Assembly (NCBI GenBank): GCA_948144175.1
Contig: CANXME010000820.1
Span: 1-64,000 of the forward strand
Length of the DNA stretch: 64,000 nucleotides
Origin: Closterium sp. NIES-65
Lineage: Eukaryota; Streptophyta; Zygnematophyceae; Desmidiales; Closteriaceae
Direction: 5' to 3'
A program made the position numbers and the translations under genes. Under the pieces are notes generated by a model. The model was not told the DNA's origin and searched no databases. It saw nothing but the letters and a program-made list of their open reading frames with translations. Positions 43,247-54,761 of this stretch are shown here, one piece after another; positions within the stretch are counted from its first letter, which is position 1, and every line of letters starts with the position of its first letter.

Positions 43247-44203
43247 TTACTTCGGGGGTGCTCCACTGTTTCCGTCCCGGAGTGCCGCACGTGCTTTCTT
43301 CATTTTGTAGCACGACAAAAACTGATGTCCTGCTGCGCTGCAAAATTCGCATTTTGTCGGCTGCTGCTTCGCCTCGTATTTGTCGATATCCATCGGTTCG
43401 GTGAACGTGGGGGCTGCCGATCGCTCCGTGCCGAATGTACGGTTCGGCGTGAAGCGTCGTGTTTCGGGTTGACTTCGAGTCAGCGCGTCGTATCGCTCGG
43501 CAGCACGCACGATGTCTCTGTAGCTGTTGTAATTCGCCGCAATCACCTGCCGCCGAATCTCCATTTTTAATCCTTCGGTGTACGCCTGGATTTTTTCGCC
43601 TTCGGTCAGGTCGGTGATGCGGTTGAACAGTAACTCCATCTGCTGCGTGTACTGTGTTACACTACTGTATTGCTTGTGTCGGTGTATCTGCTGCCGCGCC
43701 ATGTAGGTTGTATTAATTGGTTCGAAACGCTCGATTAAATCTGCCCGAAACTGCTGCCACGTTTTCTCCCCGCGGGCTACGTCGGTGTAGTAAATCCATT
43801 CGAGAGCCGGTCCACGTAACAGTGTCGCTGCGAGCCGAATCCTTGCTGCGTCGTGTTGCGGGGTCGAACAGCCAATGGCCTCGAAGTAAATTTCGAGGCT
43901 GGCCACGAATCGCCGGACGTCGGATCCCTTCGCGCTTGGATCGAACGCCCCCGGGAGCCTCGGTCATGCTGCTTCGAGGTTCGGCGACAGTGGTGCCATT
44001 GGTCCGTGAAATGTCGGTGTCGCCACTGCTGCTGGAGTTGTCGGTGCTGCAGTCGCTGTGGTCGCTGCTGCTGCGGTGGCGAACCCTGGTTGGCTTGTCA
44101 GAAAAGCCTCGAGTCGACGAAGCGTCGCCTGCGTCTGCTCCATGTCGGTGCGGAGGCTCGCGATGTCGCTCGTAGTCGCGTAGTTGTTGCCTTGGCCCTC
44201 CAT
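43247..44203 (-). pseudogene. gag: Gypsy-2 gag
   Basis: Retrotrans_gag-type protein: coiled N-terminus (SLRTDMEQTQATLRRLEAFL), ALEWIYYTDVARGEKTWQQF, LIERFEPINTTYMARQQIHR and EKIQAYTEGLKMEIRRQV. The zinc knuckle is CEFCSAAGHQFLSCY. A frameshift near 43960 separates the first 80 residues from the rest. A basic Lys-rich segment follows to 42552. Confidence 0.87.
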
Positions 44204-44620
44204 TTGGTGATTTACAGGAAGATGCGCGACGAAAATAATCGAATTCTAGGTGCTGGTCGACTTACTGCGAGTCAAATTGACTGTAGAATCGACGAGCGCG
44301 AATTCTGTAGGTTGCGTAAATCTCCCTTAGGCGAAATTGGCCGTTGAGGAGAAAATCGATCCGACGCTCCAAATTCCAACCTTTTTGGGCGAAATTCTCT
44401 GGGCCGTTGAGATGAAACTCGATCGAACGGTCGAAACTCCAACCTTTCCACCAGTAAATCTGAGGGGTGTTCGAAAACCGAATCGAGGGGGACTTAGAAA
44501 AATTGTGCGGAACTGGTTTTACATACCCGTATAAGCGCTTTCGTCGTCGCCCCCGCGGTTTTTAAAGGTCGGAACTAAGCGGTTGAAGACCTCGCGTGTA
44601 AACCCGCTCTGATTACCAAG
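44204..44620 (-). other. Gypsy-2 5' leader with primer binding site
   Basis: Untranslated leader between 5' LTR and gag. Next to the LTR the minus strand reads CTTGGTAATCAGAGCGGG, similar to the initiator-Met tRNA complement TGGTATCAGAGC but with one extra A. Confidence 0.65.
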
Positions 44621-44998
44621 TGTGAGGATCTGGGATCGAGCTAAGAAAAGATGATTCAAATTGAATTGAATTGAATGTCCACCTGGGTACAACACGAGGC
44701 TATATATAGGCTCGACACAAGGCCCCGTAACCAGGTGTTACGCGAAGGTTCCGCGGGTCGCGAAGCGTCCCGAACAGATCCTTACCGAATTCGGTAGAAG
44801 GCAATTCGGTGGCAACCGAAAAGCCAGAATTCGGTGCATGCAACCTAGCTCGGTGCTATAACTATAATAAAATATAGGAACGCACCTAGCCTAGGAAATC
44901 AAGCAATTCATGCATGCATATGATTATCCTATGCTAGAAATAGCATGATAAAGTAGAGGCAAGCAAGCATAGCTGGCATAAGCCGTCGTACTCTCACA
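44621..44998 (-). repeat. Gypsy-2 5' LTR
   Basis: 378 bp, about 98-99% identical to 38857-39234 by eye. It is followed by the right copy of the ACGAC target duplication. Confidence 0.93.
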
Positions 44999-45359
44999 AC
45001 GACACACTGAGGACGACTCTTGCGGCTCTTGGGTTTGCTCCTTCTACTTCTGACCCGTCGCTGTTTCTACGCACCGACACTTCGCTGCCGCCGTTCTACA
45101 TCCTCGTGTAAGTCGACGACGGGGTCTCTGCCACTGCTAACACTGCTGGACTGGCCCACGTGAAGTTGGAGCTGCAGAAGAGACACACGTGCACAGACCT
45201 GGGTGGGCTGCGCAACTATCTTGGCTTGCAGATCACTCGGGATAGAGCACGGCGTACCATTACCCTGACTCAGTCACACATGGTGCAGCAGGTCCTTCAG
45301 CGCTTCGACTTCCAGTTCTCCTCGCCGCAGTCCACTCCTCTGCCTACCGGCCAGAGGAG
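44999..45359 (+). pseudogene. Copia-5 reverse transcriptase, right part after gypsy-2
   Basis: It continues the copia-5 frame exactly across the target duplication with LRTTLAALGFAPSTSDPSLF and PPFYILV. The YVDD catalytic motif reads stop-VDD because Tyr is replaced by TAA at 45109-45111. It goes on with GLRNYLGLQITRDRARRTIT and ends at STPLPTGQ, where the copia-3 LTR begins at 45360. Connection and RNase H parts are missing. Confidence 0.88.
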
Positions 45360-45731
45360 TGCACCGTTGTCCTGCGGGTGCAACGCTGTGCAGCCGACTT
45401 GGTGCAGCGCTGGCACACCGTGGACTTGCAACGTTGGCAAACTGCTACTCTGCTACGCTGGAGCGGTGCGAGCGCTGCTGCGCTAGAGTGCGGTCGACCA
45501 TGCTGCGCTGGAGGTCGACCAGCAGCCTAGCTAGCTCTGATGTAGTCAATGCTGCCAATGTTGTTGCTATCATTGTTGTCATGTTTTCCTAGTGAAACTC
45601 TTGCCATTTCTCCCCGTGAACTAGCAAGCAGCGTGAACACAAGGAAACAACTAAGTGAATGAACGCAGAGATCACACGAGCACACGTGCCTAGCCCATAG
45701 CCTAGCTTCCGTTGCAGCAGTTATCTCCGCA
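45360..45731 (+). repeat. Copia-3 5' LTR
   Basis: 372-bp LTR abutting the copia-5 reverse transcriptase. It is followed directly by the primer binding site. Confidence 0.93.
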
Positions 45732-45749
45732 TGGTGCGATGAGCGTGGA
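45732..45749 (+). promoter_or_regulatory. Copia-3 primer binding site
   Basis: TGGTGCGATGAGCGTGGA immediately after the 5' LTR, one base different from the copia-2 site. It starts with TGG as expected for pairing with a tRNA CCA end. Confidence 0.7.
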
Positions 45750-45830
45750 CAACACCGCGACGTAGTTCAGTCTAGCCGACTTCGCACTTACCGATTGTGT
45801 TTGTAGACGGGCAGCCGTGCAGTCACTAGC

Positions 45831-46700
45831 GTGCGCGTAGGCGACGCCGAGGTGATGGACACCCTGGAGGGACGGCTGGAGGATGCGAGGAGACGCCATG
45901 AGGCACAGGAGTACGGGGCGATACCCTGGGCAGTCGTCGAGGCAGGACTCTGCTCCATGTGGGCGACGGAACATCCCTCTTCACGACCAGCTTCTCCTCG
46001 ACCGGTGACCAACGAAGGCGGCGTCGACGTGGGCGTCAACGCTGGAGGTGGCCAAGTCGGCAGCAGTGTGGGAGACACGTCGAGGCAGCGAGGTGTGATT
46101 CACGCCGGTGAAGCCGGCGGCGTATAGGCGCGAGGGATGCAGTCGTCGGCGGCTGCAGGCTCCTCGCAGGGCGACGCGGGTGGGCGTCGAAGTGGTTTGT
46201 CGCCGATGTCGGCGACCCAGGTGACGGCGGGCGGGATCGCACCGAGCTACGGCTACTTCAAGTTTACGCCGGACAGGATCTCGGTCACCCCGCCGCTCGT
46301 TGGTCGACAAGACATCCTCACCTGGAAGGAAGCCATCGAGCCCCAGCTGGAGATGGCCGGGCTGATTGGCTTTGCCCGAGGGACCGTGGCAACGCCGGGG
46401 GAGCACCACCCCGACCTGCGTGCAGAGTTTCGTGCCGTGCAGTTGTTGACCTTCACGGTCATCTCGCGGTGCTGCTTGCCGGGCGTGCAGATTGCCTTGA
46501 AGTGGTGCCGAGAGTACCTCGACGCCGGCCACCGGGCGTGGAACTTCATCGAGTCGACCTATCAAGTTACCGACGACTTGTGCATCGCTCAGCTAGAGGG
46601 ACAGTTGACGCATCTGCGCATGGGCGACGAGGAGACGGCGACCGACTACTGCAACCGGGCCCGGCGAATACTCGCCACCATCAGGATGGCTGGCGCGTAG
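45831..46700 (+). pseudogene. gag: Copia-3 gag
   Basis: Same Gag as copia-2: GDAEVMDTLEGRLEDARRRH, ISVTPPLVGRQDILTWKEAI and LKWCREYLDAGHRAWNFIE. TAG at 46125-46127 and 46698-46700 replace Gln codons of copia-2, both explained by C-to-T changes. Gag continues with frameshifts to about 46930. Confidence 0.87.
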
Positions 46701-46929
46701 TACTCGACGGCGTCGTACGTCACCCTTGTCATGCAGGGACTCTCGAGCAGCTACAACCTGCTGAAGCGGCTGTCCATGGCGCCAAGCACGAGGGCGACTC
46801 TCAACGAGGACAACTTGACCTCGTATATCCTGCAAGACGAGGCGATGCAGGAGGCCGAGTGATCCCAGGAGCTCTTGGCGCAGGCCAACTTCGTCGCCCT
46901 GACGAAGCAAGGAGGCCGACCAGGGCAGC

Positions 46930-48510
46930 GTGGGCAGTCGGGCGGTGGCGGTAGCAGTGGCTGGAAGCGAGCAAGGACGCCGACAAGAAGAAGTCGGCCA
47001 AAGACAGCGGTCGAGGAGGAGGAGGAGGTCGACGACGGAATGCTGGCTGTGCGGCGACCCCGACCACCTCTCCTACGAGTGCCCCGACCGCAGTGACTCC
47101 GACGACGACGACGCCAAGGGAGGCCGCAGGAGGTCTGGCAGTCGTCGCCCTTGTCGAGGAGGAAACAAGCCGCGCAAGGAGAAGCAGTCGACGACGTCGA
47201 CCTCGGCAAAGGACGCCGACTCCTCTGCAGGCGGCAAGGGGCGGGACGACAAGACGGCGTCGTGCTCGCTGGTCGGCGTTGTGGAGCTGACCGTCTCGCT
47301 GGCGCCAGAGGCCGGGGAGGACTTCCAGGCGGTGGCGGCAGCTGTGCAGGCAAACCCAGCGGTGGTCCTGCTCGACAGCGGTTGCTCCCACCACCTGATG
47401 GGGACGAAGGAAGTCTTCGTCGACCTGCAGCCGAGCATCTCCATCAAGCACGTGCGCGGCTTCAATGGGGCACTGCAGGACGTCCAGGGCCACGGCACCG
47501 TCGCTTTCCAAGGGGAGGCCGGGAAGCAGGTGCTCATCCCCGACGTGCTGTACGTCCCGGGTGTGCGGACAAACTTGCTTTTAGCCGGCCAGCTGAAGGA
47601 GCACGGCGTGAAGCTGCAGGAGGACGGCGACGGGATGCTGCTCGTCTTGGCAGCAGGGGAGGTGCTTGGTCGGGCGACGTACAACGGTCGTGTTCTCTGC
47701 ACTGATCTGCGCCCCTACTCGGCCACGCCGACAAAGCCTACCACGGAGGTAGTGGCCCTGCGCGCAATCGTCTCGGCGACGAAGGCATCGCCGGACAGGA
47801 TGCACGCAAGGCTTGCGCACGTCGGCATGGACACCATCAGGAACTCGGCGAAGAATGAGGTCGCCATTGGGCTGGACCTCAAGTCGGCGACGGGCGCCGA
47901 CTCACCGTGTGTCTCGTGCGTCGGCGGGAAGCTGGCGCGGCACACCTTCCCTGACCAAGGCTCCGACGCCAACGACGTGCTGGCCGTCGTGCACATCAAC
48001 CTGTGCGGGCCGTTCCACGTGGCTGCCAAGGATGGCAGCCTGTACTTCTTGCTGCTGAAGGACCGCAAGATCCGCTACGTGTTTGTGAAGTCGGTCGCCA
48101 AGAAGTCAAATGCGTTGCCGGTGTTCGTGCAGTGGCTGGCGGTGGCTGAGCGGCAGACGAGGAAGTCGGTGTTGATGCTGCGCTCTGACCGAGGAGGGGA
48201 GTTCCTCGGGAAGCAGTTCACCGACTTCGTGAACGACAAGGGGATCGTCCACGATCTGACCTGCCCATACACCTCGCAGCAGAACGGCATGGCGGAGCGG
48301 GAGATGAGGACGGTGGTGGAGTCGGTGCGGACGATGCTGCTGCACATGGGCGTGCAGCACCACTGGTGGCACCTCGCTCTCCGGCACGCCGTCTGGGTCC
48401 GCAACTGCCTTGAGAGGTCGGCGCTGCCGCCGGGGACAACGCCGTACCAACTGCTGACCGGGAAGAAGCCCGACTTGTCGCTGGCGCGGGTGTGGGGCTG
48501 CATGGCGTAG
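46930..48510 (+). pseudogene. Copia-3 zinc knuckle, protease and integrase
   Basis: CWLCGDPDHLSYEC knuckle, protease LLDSGCSHHLMGTK with intact DSG, pre-integrase MHARLAHVGMDTIRN, and integrase RSDRGGEFLGK and SQQNGMAEREM. The first integrase Asp is replaced by Asn (HINLCGPF; AAC at 47998-48000), where copia-2 keeps Asp. It ends at TAG 48508-48510 after ARVWGCMA. Confidence 0.9.
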
Positions 48511-49896
48511 TTCTTGGTCCCTGAGCAGCAGCGTGGAGGCAAGCTGCAGCCCAAGGCCCGGTGGGGCCTTCACCTCGGCGTGTCGGGGGAGAGCAAGGGC
48601 TGGGAGCTCCTCGACATTGCCGACAACCGGGTTATCACCACGTCGGACGTGGTGTTCTACGAGAGCATGTCGCTGGAGGTGTGGAAGTGAGCGCACGGGC
48701 CGGCGTCAGGGCGGATGCCGGTTCCCCCGCCAACGGACACCTCGACGGCGACCCCGTCTCTACTTGCCGAGGTCGGCGAGGCTGCTGGTGAGGACGCCGA
48801 GGACGTCCCCGGTCCCTACCCTTCACCTGCCCCTCCCCTGGACGCCGACTTGCATGAACTGACCCCGTCGTCGGCCTCCAGCAATGAGGGGAGAAGTGGT
48901 GCGTCACCTGTGGCGTCGGTCCCAAGCATCGCCGGTGGCCGGCGTGCTGCTGTGCAAGGCGGCATGAGAGCGAAGCTGACACCGACCGGGAGGCAGCAGG
49001 TGGTGCAGCCAACTTTGGTGAAGCCGGTGAAGGAGACGTCTGCAGAACAGCAGCTAACAGGGGAGCAGGCAGCAGTGACGCCGATCAAGGAGCAGTTGGC
49101 GACCAGGTCGTCGGCAGGGGAGCCGACCACAGGGGAGAAGTCGGCTGGGACGCCAACAACAGGGGAGCAGTCGGCTGCGACGCCGGCTGAGGAGCAGCAG
49201 GACGCCGAGGGCAGCGACGACAAAGACGATGGAGGGGACGCCGAGGAGGTCCAGCCGGGACCACGGCGTTCAGGCCGACTTCGGAGGCTGCCTGACTTCT
49301 TCGTCCCCGCTGCCTTCACCACGGTGTGTGACGTGGACGATGATGCCGACGACCTGCTGTACGACGACGCCGAGGAGGATGAGGAGTTTCCAGAGCTCGA
49401 CCCCGATATGCTAGCCGACCCCGAGCACCGTTGGGACATCTCGACGATGACGGTGAAGGAGGCGTTGGCGAGCTGGAAGGGCTCGACGGTGAAGGTCGCC
49501 ATGGAAGAAGAGATCCGCAGCCTCATCAACATGGGAACGTGGGAGCTGGTCAAACGCCCGCCGGGAGTGAACATCATGAAGAACCGGTGGGTGTTGACGA
49601 CGAAGTACCACATTGACGACACCATCAAGCGAGAAAAGGCGAGTCTGGTCGTGAAGGGCTTCACGCAGGTGTACGGCGCCGACTACGACGAGACGTTCGC
49701 GCCGGTGGGCAGCTACGTCACGCTGAGGATCTTCCTCAGCATCGTCGCCGTCCTCAACCTCAACCTGATGCAGCTCGACATGAAGAACGCCTTCCTGCAG
49801 AGCAAGCTCGACCGGGTGCTGTACATGCACCAGCTGGACTACTTCAACGATGGATCCGGCCGGGTGTGCAGGCTGCTGAAGAGCCTCTATGGGTGA
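48511..49896 (+). pseudogene. Copia-3 linker and reverse transcriptase start
   Basis: Integrase tail, then a Pro/Glu/Ala-rich linker with acidic EEQQDAEGSDDKDDGGDAEE, then MEEEIRSLINMGTWELVKRP, YGADYDETFAPVGSYVTLRI and LMQLDMKNAFLQSKLDRVLY. It is open from 48715 to 49896, where a base deletion after LKSLYG shifts the frame. Confidence 0.87.
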
Positions 49897-51029
49897 AGCA
49901 GTCGCCGCTGCTGTGGTACTTGGCGCTCAACGATGTGCTGGTCGGCGCCGGGTGGAAGAAGAGCTAGGTCGACGAGGCTCCTTACTTCAAGGTCGGCGAG
50001 GACGGAGTGGCCTGCTGGGTGCTGGTCTATGTTGACGACCTGCTTGCCGCCAGCAGCAGCGCCGCAATGCTGAAGGAGCTGCTGGAAGCCACCTTCGAGC
50101 TGTGCGAGATCTCGCCGGTGCATAAGTACCTTGGGCTGGAGATCGTGCGCGACAGGTCGGCGGGGAAGCTGTGGCTGCACCAGCAGGGCTACGCCGACAA
50201 GCTGCGTAGGCGTTTCATCGACGAGGAGCAGACCGGGCGCACCCTGAAGACGCCGGTCTCGGTCGACGCCTACGCCGAGCTCACCTTCGACGGCGAGGAG
50301 GCACAGGAACGGCAGGAGGAGGAGTACCCGCAGAAGGTCGGCTCGTTGCAGTTCGCGGCGACGACGACGAGGCCGGACATCGCCTTTGCCTGCAGCAAGC
50401 TGGGGAGCGGCCTCACGGTGAGGAGCGACCAGCACTGGCGCGAGGTCGACCGTTGCCTTGCCTACCTCGCCAACACACGTGACACCGCCCTGGAGTTCGG
50501 CGGTGGACCTGAGTCGCTAGAGCTGGTCGGATACGTGGACGCCGACGACGCCGGTGACAAGCAGAACACGACGAGCACGGGTGGCTACGTGTTCGTCTAC
50601 GGTGGGGCCGCTGTCTACTGGTCGAGCCAGCGCATCAAGTGTGCGACGCTGTCGTCGACCGAGTCGGAGTACGTGGCGGCCACTGAAGCTGGCAAGGAGG
50701 GACGCCGCCTTCGCTTCCTCCTCGCCGAGTTCCAGCAGCTGGACGCCGGGAAGCCGACTGTCCTGCGCGTGGACAACAAGTCGGCCATCACGGTCGCCGA
50801 GGGCATGGGGTTGACAGGCAACCTCAAGCACATGGAGCGGCTACAGGCCTGGCTGCAGCACATGGTGAAGCGTGGGAAGTTCTCGCTGCAGTACATCCCG
50901 ACCGCTGAGCAGCCAGCCGACTTCCTGACGAAGGCACTGCACTATCCGGCCATTAACCGGTGCTCCGTCGCAATCGGCCAGGTGCGCTTCGCCGACGTGG
51001 GCAACGGCAACAACGACGTGCAGCAGTAG
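49897..51029 (+). pseudogene. Copia-3 reverse transcriptase end and RNase H
   Basis: VLVYVDDLLAASSSAAMLKE (intact YVDD), KYLGLEIVRDRSAGKLWLHQ, SLQFAATTTRPDIAFACSKL, STGGYVFVYGGAAVYWSSQR, STESEYVAATEAGKEGRRLR, VDNKSAITVAEGMGLTGNLK and EQPADFLTKALHYPAINRC. From 50007 it is open to its natural stop, the best preserved RNase H in the window. Confidence 0.92.
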
Positions 51030-51804
51030 GTGCCATGCCCTCTTGCATGGCTGGTGCGGTGACCGGCGTGCTGTGTGTTGGGTGCACGCCGACGGGCTAT
51101 TCTCGGAGCTGTACTGCCGTGTGGGCTGGGGGCCCAAGCGTGAACGCGGCAGGGGAGTGTCAACGGGAGCGTTGTAAGGCCCCGTCCTCGCTTGGGCGGA
51201 GCCAACCTTGTGGTCGGATGTGCGGGGGTTGCAGCCGACCTGCAGCAGTGGGCATGGGGGCCACTGCAAGGGCGCTCAGCTAAAGGGCGCCTGATTGGAG
51301 GGCGCCGAGCAGGAGGACGCCGCCTTGGACGCTTGGTTGGCGTCCCGGACGCCTGGACGGCGTCCTGGGAAGCTGAACGCCGAGCTGGGCGTCGCCACGA
51401 CTACCCGGGCGCCTGGTCGACGTCGTGGGCGCCTGCACGGCCTTCTGGAAGGCCAGACGCCAACCTAGGCGTCTGCACGGCGCCCTGGGATCCGGACGCC
51501 GACCTGGGCGTCCCGGGGGGCCTACACACCGACCTGGGCGTCTAGTCGGCGTCCTGGGAGGAGGGACGCCGACGTGGGGGTTCGGAAGGTGTCCTGGGCG
51601 TCTCGACGCCAGACTGGGGACGCCGGGCATGCGTGGCCGGCTACGGACTGCGCTGGTCGGCCAGGCGTGGTTGCCCGGTCGACCGGGATACCCGGTCGAC
51701 GTGGCTGGTGGGCATAGTCGCTGGCGTGGAGTCTGCCGGGCGTCCGCGCTGTGCACGTGACAGGGAAGTGCGCACCAACCAGCTGCGCGCTCCTGTGAAG
51801 CAGG
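51030..51804 (+). other. Copia-3 3' non-coding internal region with minisatellite
   Basis: Between RNase H stop and 3' LTR. It carries a degenerate GGACGCCNACCTGGGCGTC-type array at about 51290-51612 that parallels the one in copia-2. Other open frames here are not genes. Confidence 0.75.
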
Positions 51805-52176
51805 TGCACCATTGTCCTGCGGGTGCAACGCTGTGCAGCCGACTTGGTGCAGTGCTGGCACACCGTGGACTTGCAACGTTGGCAAACTGCTACTCTGCTA
51901 CGCTGGAGCGGTGCGAGCGCTGCTGCGCTGGAGTGCGGTCGACCGTGCTGCGCTGGAGGTCGACCAGCAGCCTAGCTAGCTCTGATGTAGTCAATGCTGC
52001 CAATGTTGTTGCTATCATTGTTGTCATGTTTTCCTAGTGAAACTCTTGCCATTTCTCCCCGTGAACTAGCAAGCAGGGTGAACACAAGGAAACGACTAAG
52101 TGAATGAACATAGAGATCACATGAGCACACGTGCCTAGCCCATAGCCTAGCTTCCGTTGCAGCAGTTATCTCCGCA
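51805..52176 (+). repeat. Copia-3 3' LTR
   Basis: 372 bp, ends TCTCCGCA. About eight or nine differences from the 5' LTR were seen by eye. Confidence 0.93.
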
Positions 52177-54087
52177 CCGCACGTGGGGTCCTGACATACA
52201 CGTGTGGCTACTCAGGGCCCGCGCGTGTGTCGCAACTATTGCGACCGTGCACAATGGCACAATCGCAACAAGATAGGGCTCATTATGGCCCTGTCACGCG
52301 CAGGACAAAGCACGATGGCGTCAGCGATCGTCTTTTCCTGCTTGACTGAGGGTGCTTCGGGATTTCGGTTGACTAACCGTATCCCGCGCTGACCTGGAGC
52401 ACTGCCGATTTCGCGCGAAAGTCACGCTGCTTAGCGTGATCATTTCGACGCAGGTACAAAACGGTAAGTACCGTTTTATCAACGGTAAAATCCGTCTTAT
52501 AGCTGGAAAACGGTTTCTCACACGAGTATCCATGATTCCTCACGAGAACTTTCGAAATTCATGACGTGAATCAGCACGGGACTTTGTTTTCAATTTAGGG
52601 GGAATACAGTTAATTTTAATGAGGCAGATTGAGCCAAATTCCTCAGCAGTTTCACAACCATTTTCTATTACAACAAAGCGAAGGCCTATATTCTAGTTAA
52701 GTAACTGCTTTATGTTTTCCTTTGTGTGTTTAAGACTTTATATAAATGTGTGCTTGTATTTGCTTCAAGTCAATCAATGCTATTATGTTTTTCAAAGCCC
52801 AGAATTCTACTATTACGTATTGACGAGAGTAGAAACGTAACGTGGTGCTGCCGAAACGCTGCTCGACCAGATTAATCACTCCAAAATTCAAGCAAGGCAT
52901 AACTACTCACTTTATTTTTCTTACACCCTTGGCTATGAGGTAATATGCTGTCACACTCGGAGGGTATAAAGTGAGTTATGTGTTGCCAAGTTTGAGGTCG
53001 TGGTTCAGTTTTGAACGCTTCCGCATAGTACTTAGAGTTAACAATATCATCTTGCTTCAAAACTTTTCCATCAGCCCCATCTGCACCTCTTGGAATTCCT
53101 CCAGGCTGCTACCGAATATAACTAGGAAAAGCACCATATTCTCCTTCTCTCCCTTCAAAAACAAGCACTCATTGCACCTGCTCGCCCTGAAAACCAAATC
53201 ATTCCTGTTAGTGAACTCTTCCCTAGTCTTATTGCAGTTTCTGAGATTATCAGAGCTATACTTATTTGGTTCTCGAAAAAATAGAGTACCCATTTCTAGG
53301 GAAATGGGTTTGAGACAACATATTTGTTTGTTGCCAGAAATTTGTGAGTTGTTATTTTTAAGCGTCAACCCTGACCGATACCCTTTTGGCGAGCTTGAGA
53401 ATCACATGTGCCTTGAAACCAAAGTTATAGGTCTTCACCACAAGTTCTTCCTTGATTCTTCAAAGCTTGCTGCACACTGTATGCAACATACGGAACGTTC
53501 GATATATGGTGAAACATAATAACGCACACAACACACAACGACTATGTAGCACGCAAGTAGCAAAAACTCGCTATTGGCCCGACTCACATATTTGACATCA
53601 CAACTCGTCATTCACACCCACATAAGTACGGAATATGTATCATCTCATGCTCCCATACCATAATGTGCAAACACAGATGCATGCACAGGGACAACACCAT
53701 GGGGTTGAATCAACAAATCCACCATACTACTAACACCACCCCAATATTTTCGATACAGTGGAGTCTACTATCAGGGTGGATGGTCTGTTTAGTGCAGAAA
53801 CATACTGTGCATCACAAAATAACAAGACAGGAGAACCATTTTGAAAAATGAAAACTACTACATAACAATCAGAACTCTAGCATACACCGGAAGTTGTATA
53901 ACGTGTACAAGCTTCCACAAATCATCATAACCTAGCCTTGCTGTTGCTGGCATGACCAGCGTTGTAGTGAAGGAGGACATAGCAAACTGAAGCAATTTCT
54001 AAAGTGTCACAAAAGGGAAGTGGCCTGATTTTCCAGTGTCCTCATTTCGTCTGTGATGTCAACCGCATCACCACATTATCTGACAAT
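52177..54087. other. Region between copia-3 and gene B
   Basis: No LRR, protease, EGF or LysM exon was found on either strand. The left part holds short palindromes such as AAAACGGTAAGTACCGTTTT (imperfect, 52466-52485) and hairpin TCACGCTGCTTAGCGTGA. The middle has a possible coding remnant and the rest is AT-rich. If gene B once had a protease/LysM tail, it is not here. Confidence 0.5.
52872..53368 (-). pseudogene. Unassigned coding-like remnant
   Basis: Two minus-strand frames abut and overlap at 53057-53060. The first (53368-53057) includes FTNRNDLVFRASRCNECLFL; the second (53060-52872) includes DIVNSKYYAEAFKTEPRPQ. Their mixed composition looks more protein-like than the surrounding sequence and could be one gene broken by a frameshift. 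I recognise no family. Chance open frames remain possible. Confidence 0.3.
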
Positions 54088-54761
54088 TCAGACATGCATA
54101 TTTCTGGCGATCTGCACAGAAGACTTGAGAATAACGTGCGTCTGAAAGGGCTTCACAGTGGTGGACGCCACAAAACCAAAATAGAATGCCGGCTCTTGCG
54201 TACTAGCCTGCAGCACCGCACACAGCGACAGCCCAATCTGCAGCAGCGGCATCTTCGGCTTCACCTTGGAAGCAGCTAGAAAAACCTGAATGGCCCCAGG
54301 AGTTCCAGGGTCGTAGTCCACCCATGCTGTGTATGGATCACTGTTGGTCAGTGTGAATGGTGACTCCACTGAGATGGAGGACTTATCCAGCCCATTGAAA
54401 TTCAGCCCCACATGCTGCTTGCCCAGATCAGCATGGATGCCATTTTGAAGTGTGTCGAATTCAATGGCTAGGCTCCGAGGCCCCATTCCACCGTAGCCAA
54501 CACCGTCTGGGCTTCCCACCGTGGCTTTTGGAGCAATCACAAATGCAAAGCCGTTGGACCCGGCAGTGCCAGATTGGGGAACAAGGAAGAAGGTGAAGTT
54601 CACTCTGAATGCCAACTCCACACCACATCCTTTGCTTGAGTCGGGTGGGTAGACAAACAGTTTCACCGGGTTCGGCATGAACTTTCCGGTTGTCTCCTTT
54701 TGTGTCCCCTTCGTAAGAACATTGCTTGGGGGAAGAATAGTCGTTGACATCGAGAAATCTC
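54088..54761 (-). CDS. Gene B exon: L-type (legume) lectin domain
   Basis: Open throughout: DFSMSTTILPPSNVLTKG, GCGVELAFRVNFTF, GSNGFAFVIAPKA, LAIEFDTLQN, KQQHVGLNFNGLDKSS, YTAWVDYDPGTPGAIQVFLA and FYFGFVASTTVKPF. EFD and following N/H residues needed for the metal site are present. The acceptor is CCTCAG before 54761 and the frame ends at TGA 54088-54090. At the position of the gene A GC donor (CAG|GCAAGT) this gene has CAGATCGCC, so splicing onward is not supported. Confidence 0.9.

Larger units (their letters stand above)
38857..44998 (-). mobile_element. Gypsy-2: full-length Ty3/gypsy chromovirus with 5-bp target duplication
   Basis: A 6.1-kb element with 378-bp LTRs (38857-39234 and 44621-44998) differing at about five positions, so insertion was fairly recent. 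It has TG...CA ends and a perfect ACGAC target duplication. Minus-strand order is gag with zinc knuckle, aspartic protease, reverse transcriptase, RNase H, integrase, C-terminal chromodomain, as in chromoviruses. A TAG after VKELQ and frameshifts in gag and RNase H make it non-autonomous. It interrupts the copia-5 reverse transcriptase. Confidence 0.95.
45360..52176 (+). mobile_element. Copia-3: complete but defective Ty1/copia element
   Basis: 372-bp LTRs at 45360-45731 and 51805-52176 (TGCACC...TCCGCA, about 97-98% identical by eye) flank gag, protease, integrase, reverse transcriptase and RNase H. It is the same family as copia-2, in opposite orientation. Stops occur at 46125-46127, 46698-46700 and 48508-48510, with frameshifts near 46860, 46966 and 49895. 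No target duplication is seen: flanks are AGGAG on the left and CCGCA on the right. Confidence 0.93.
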
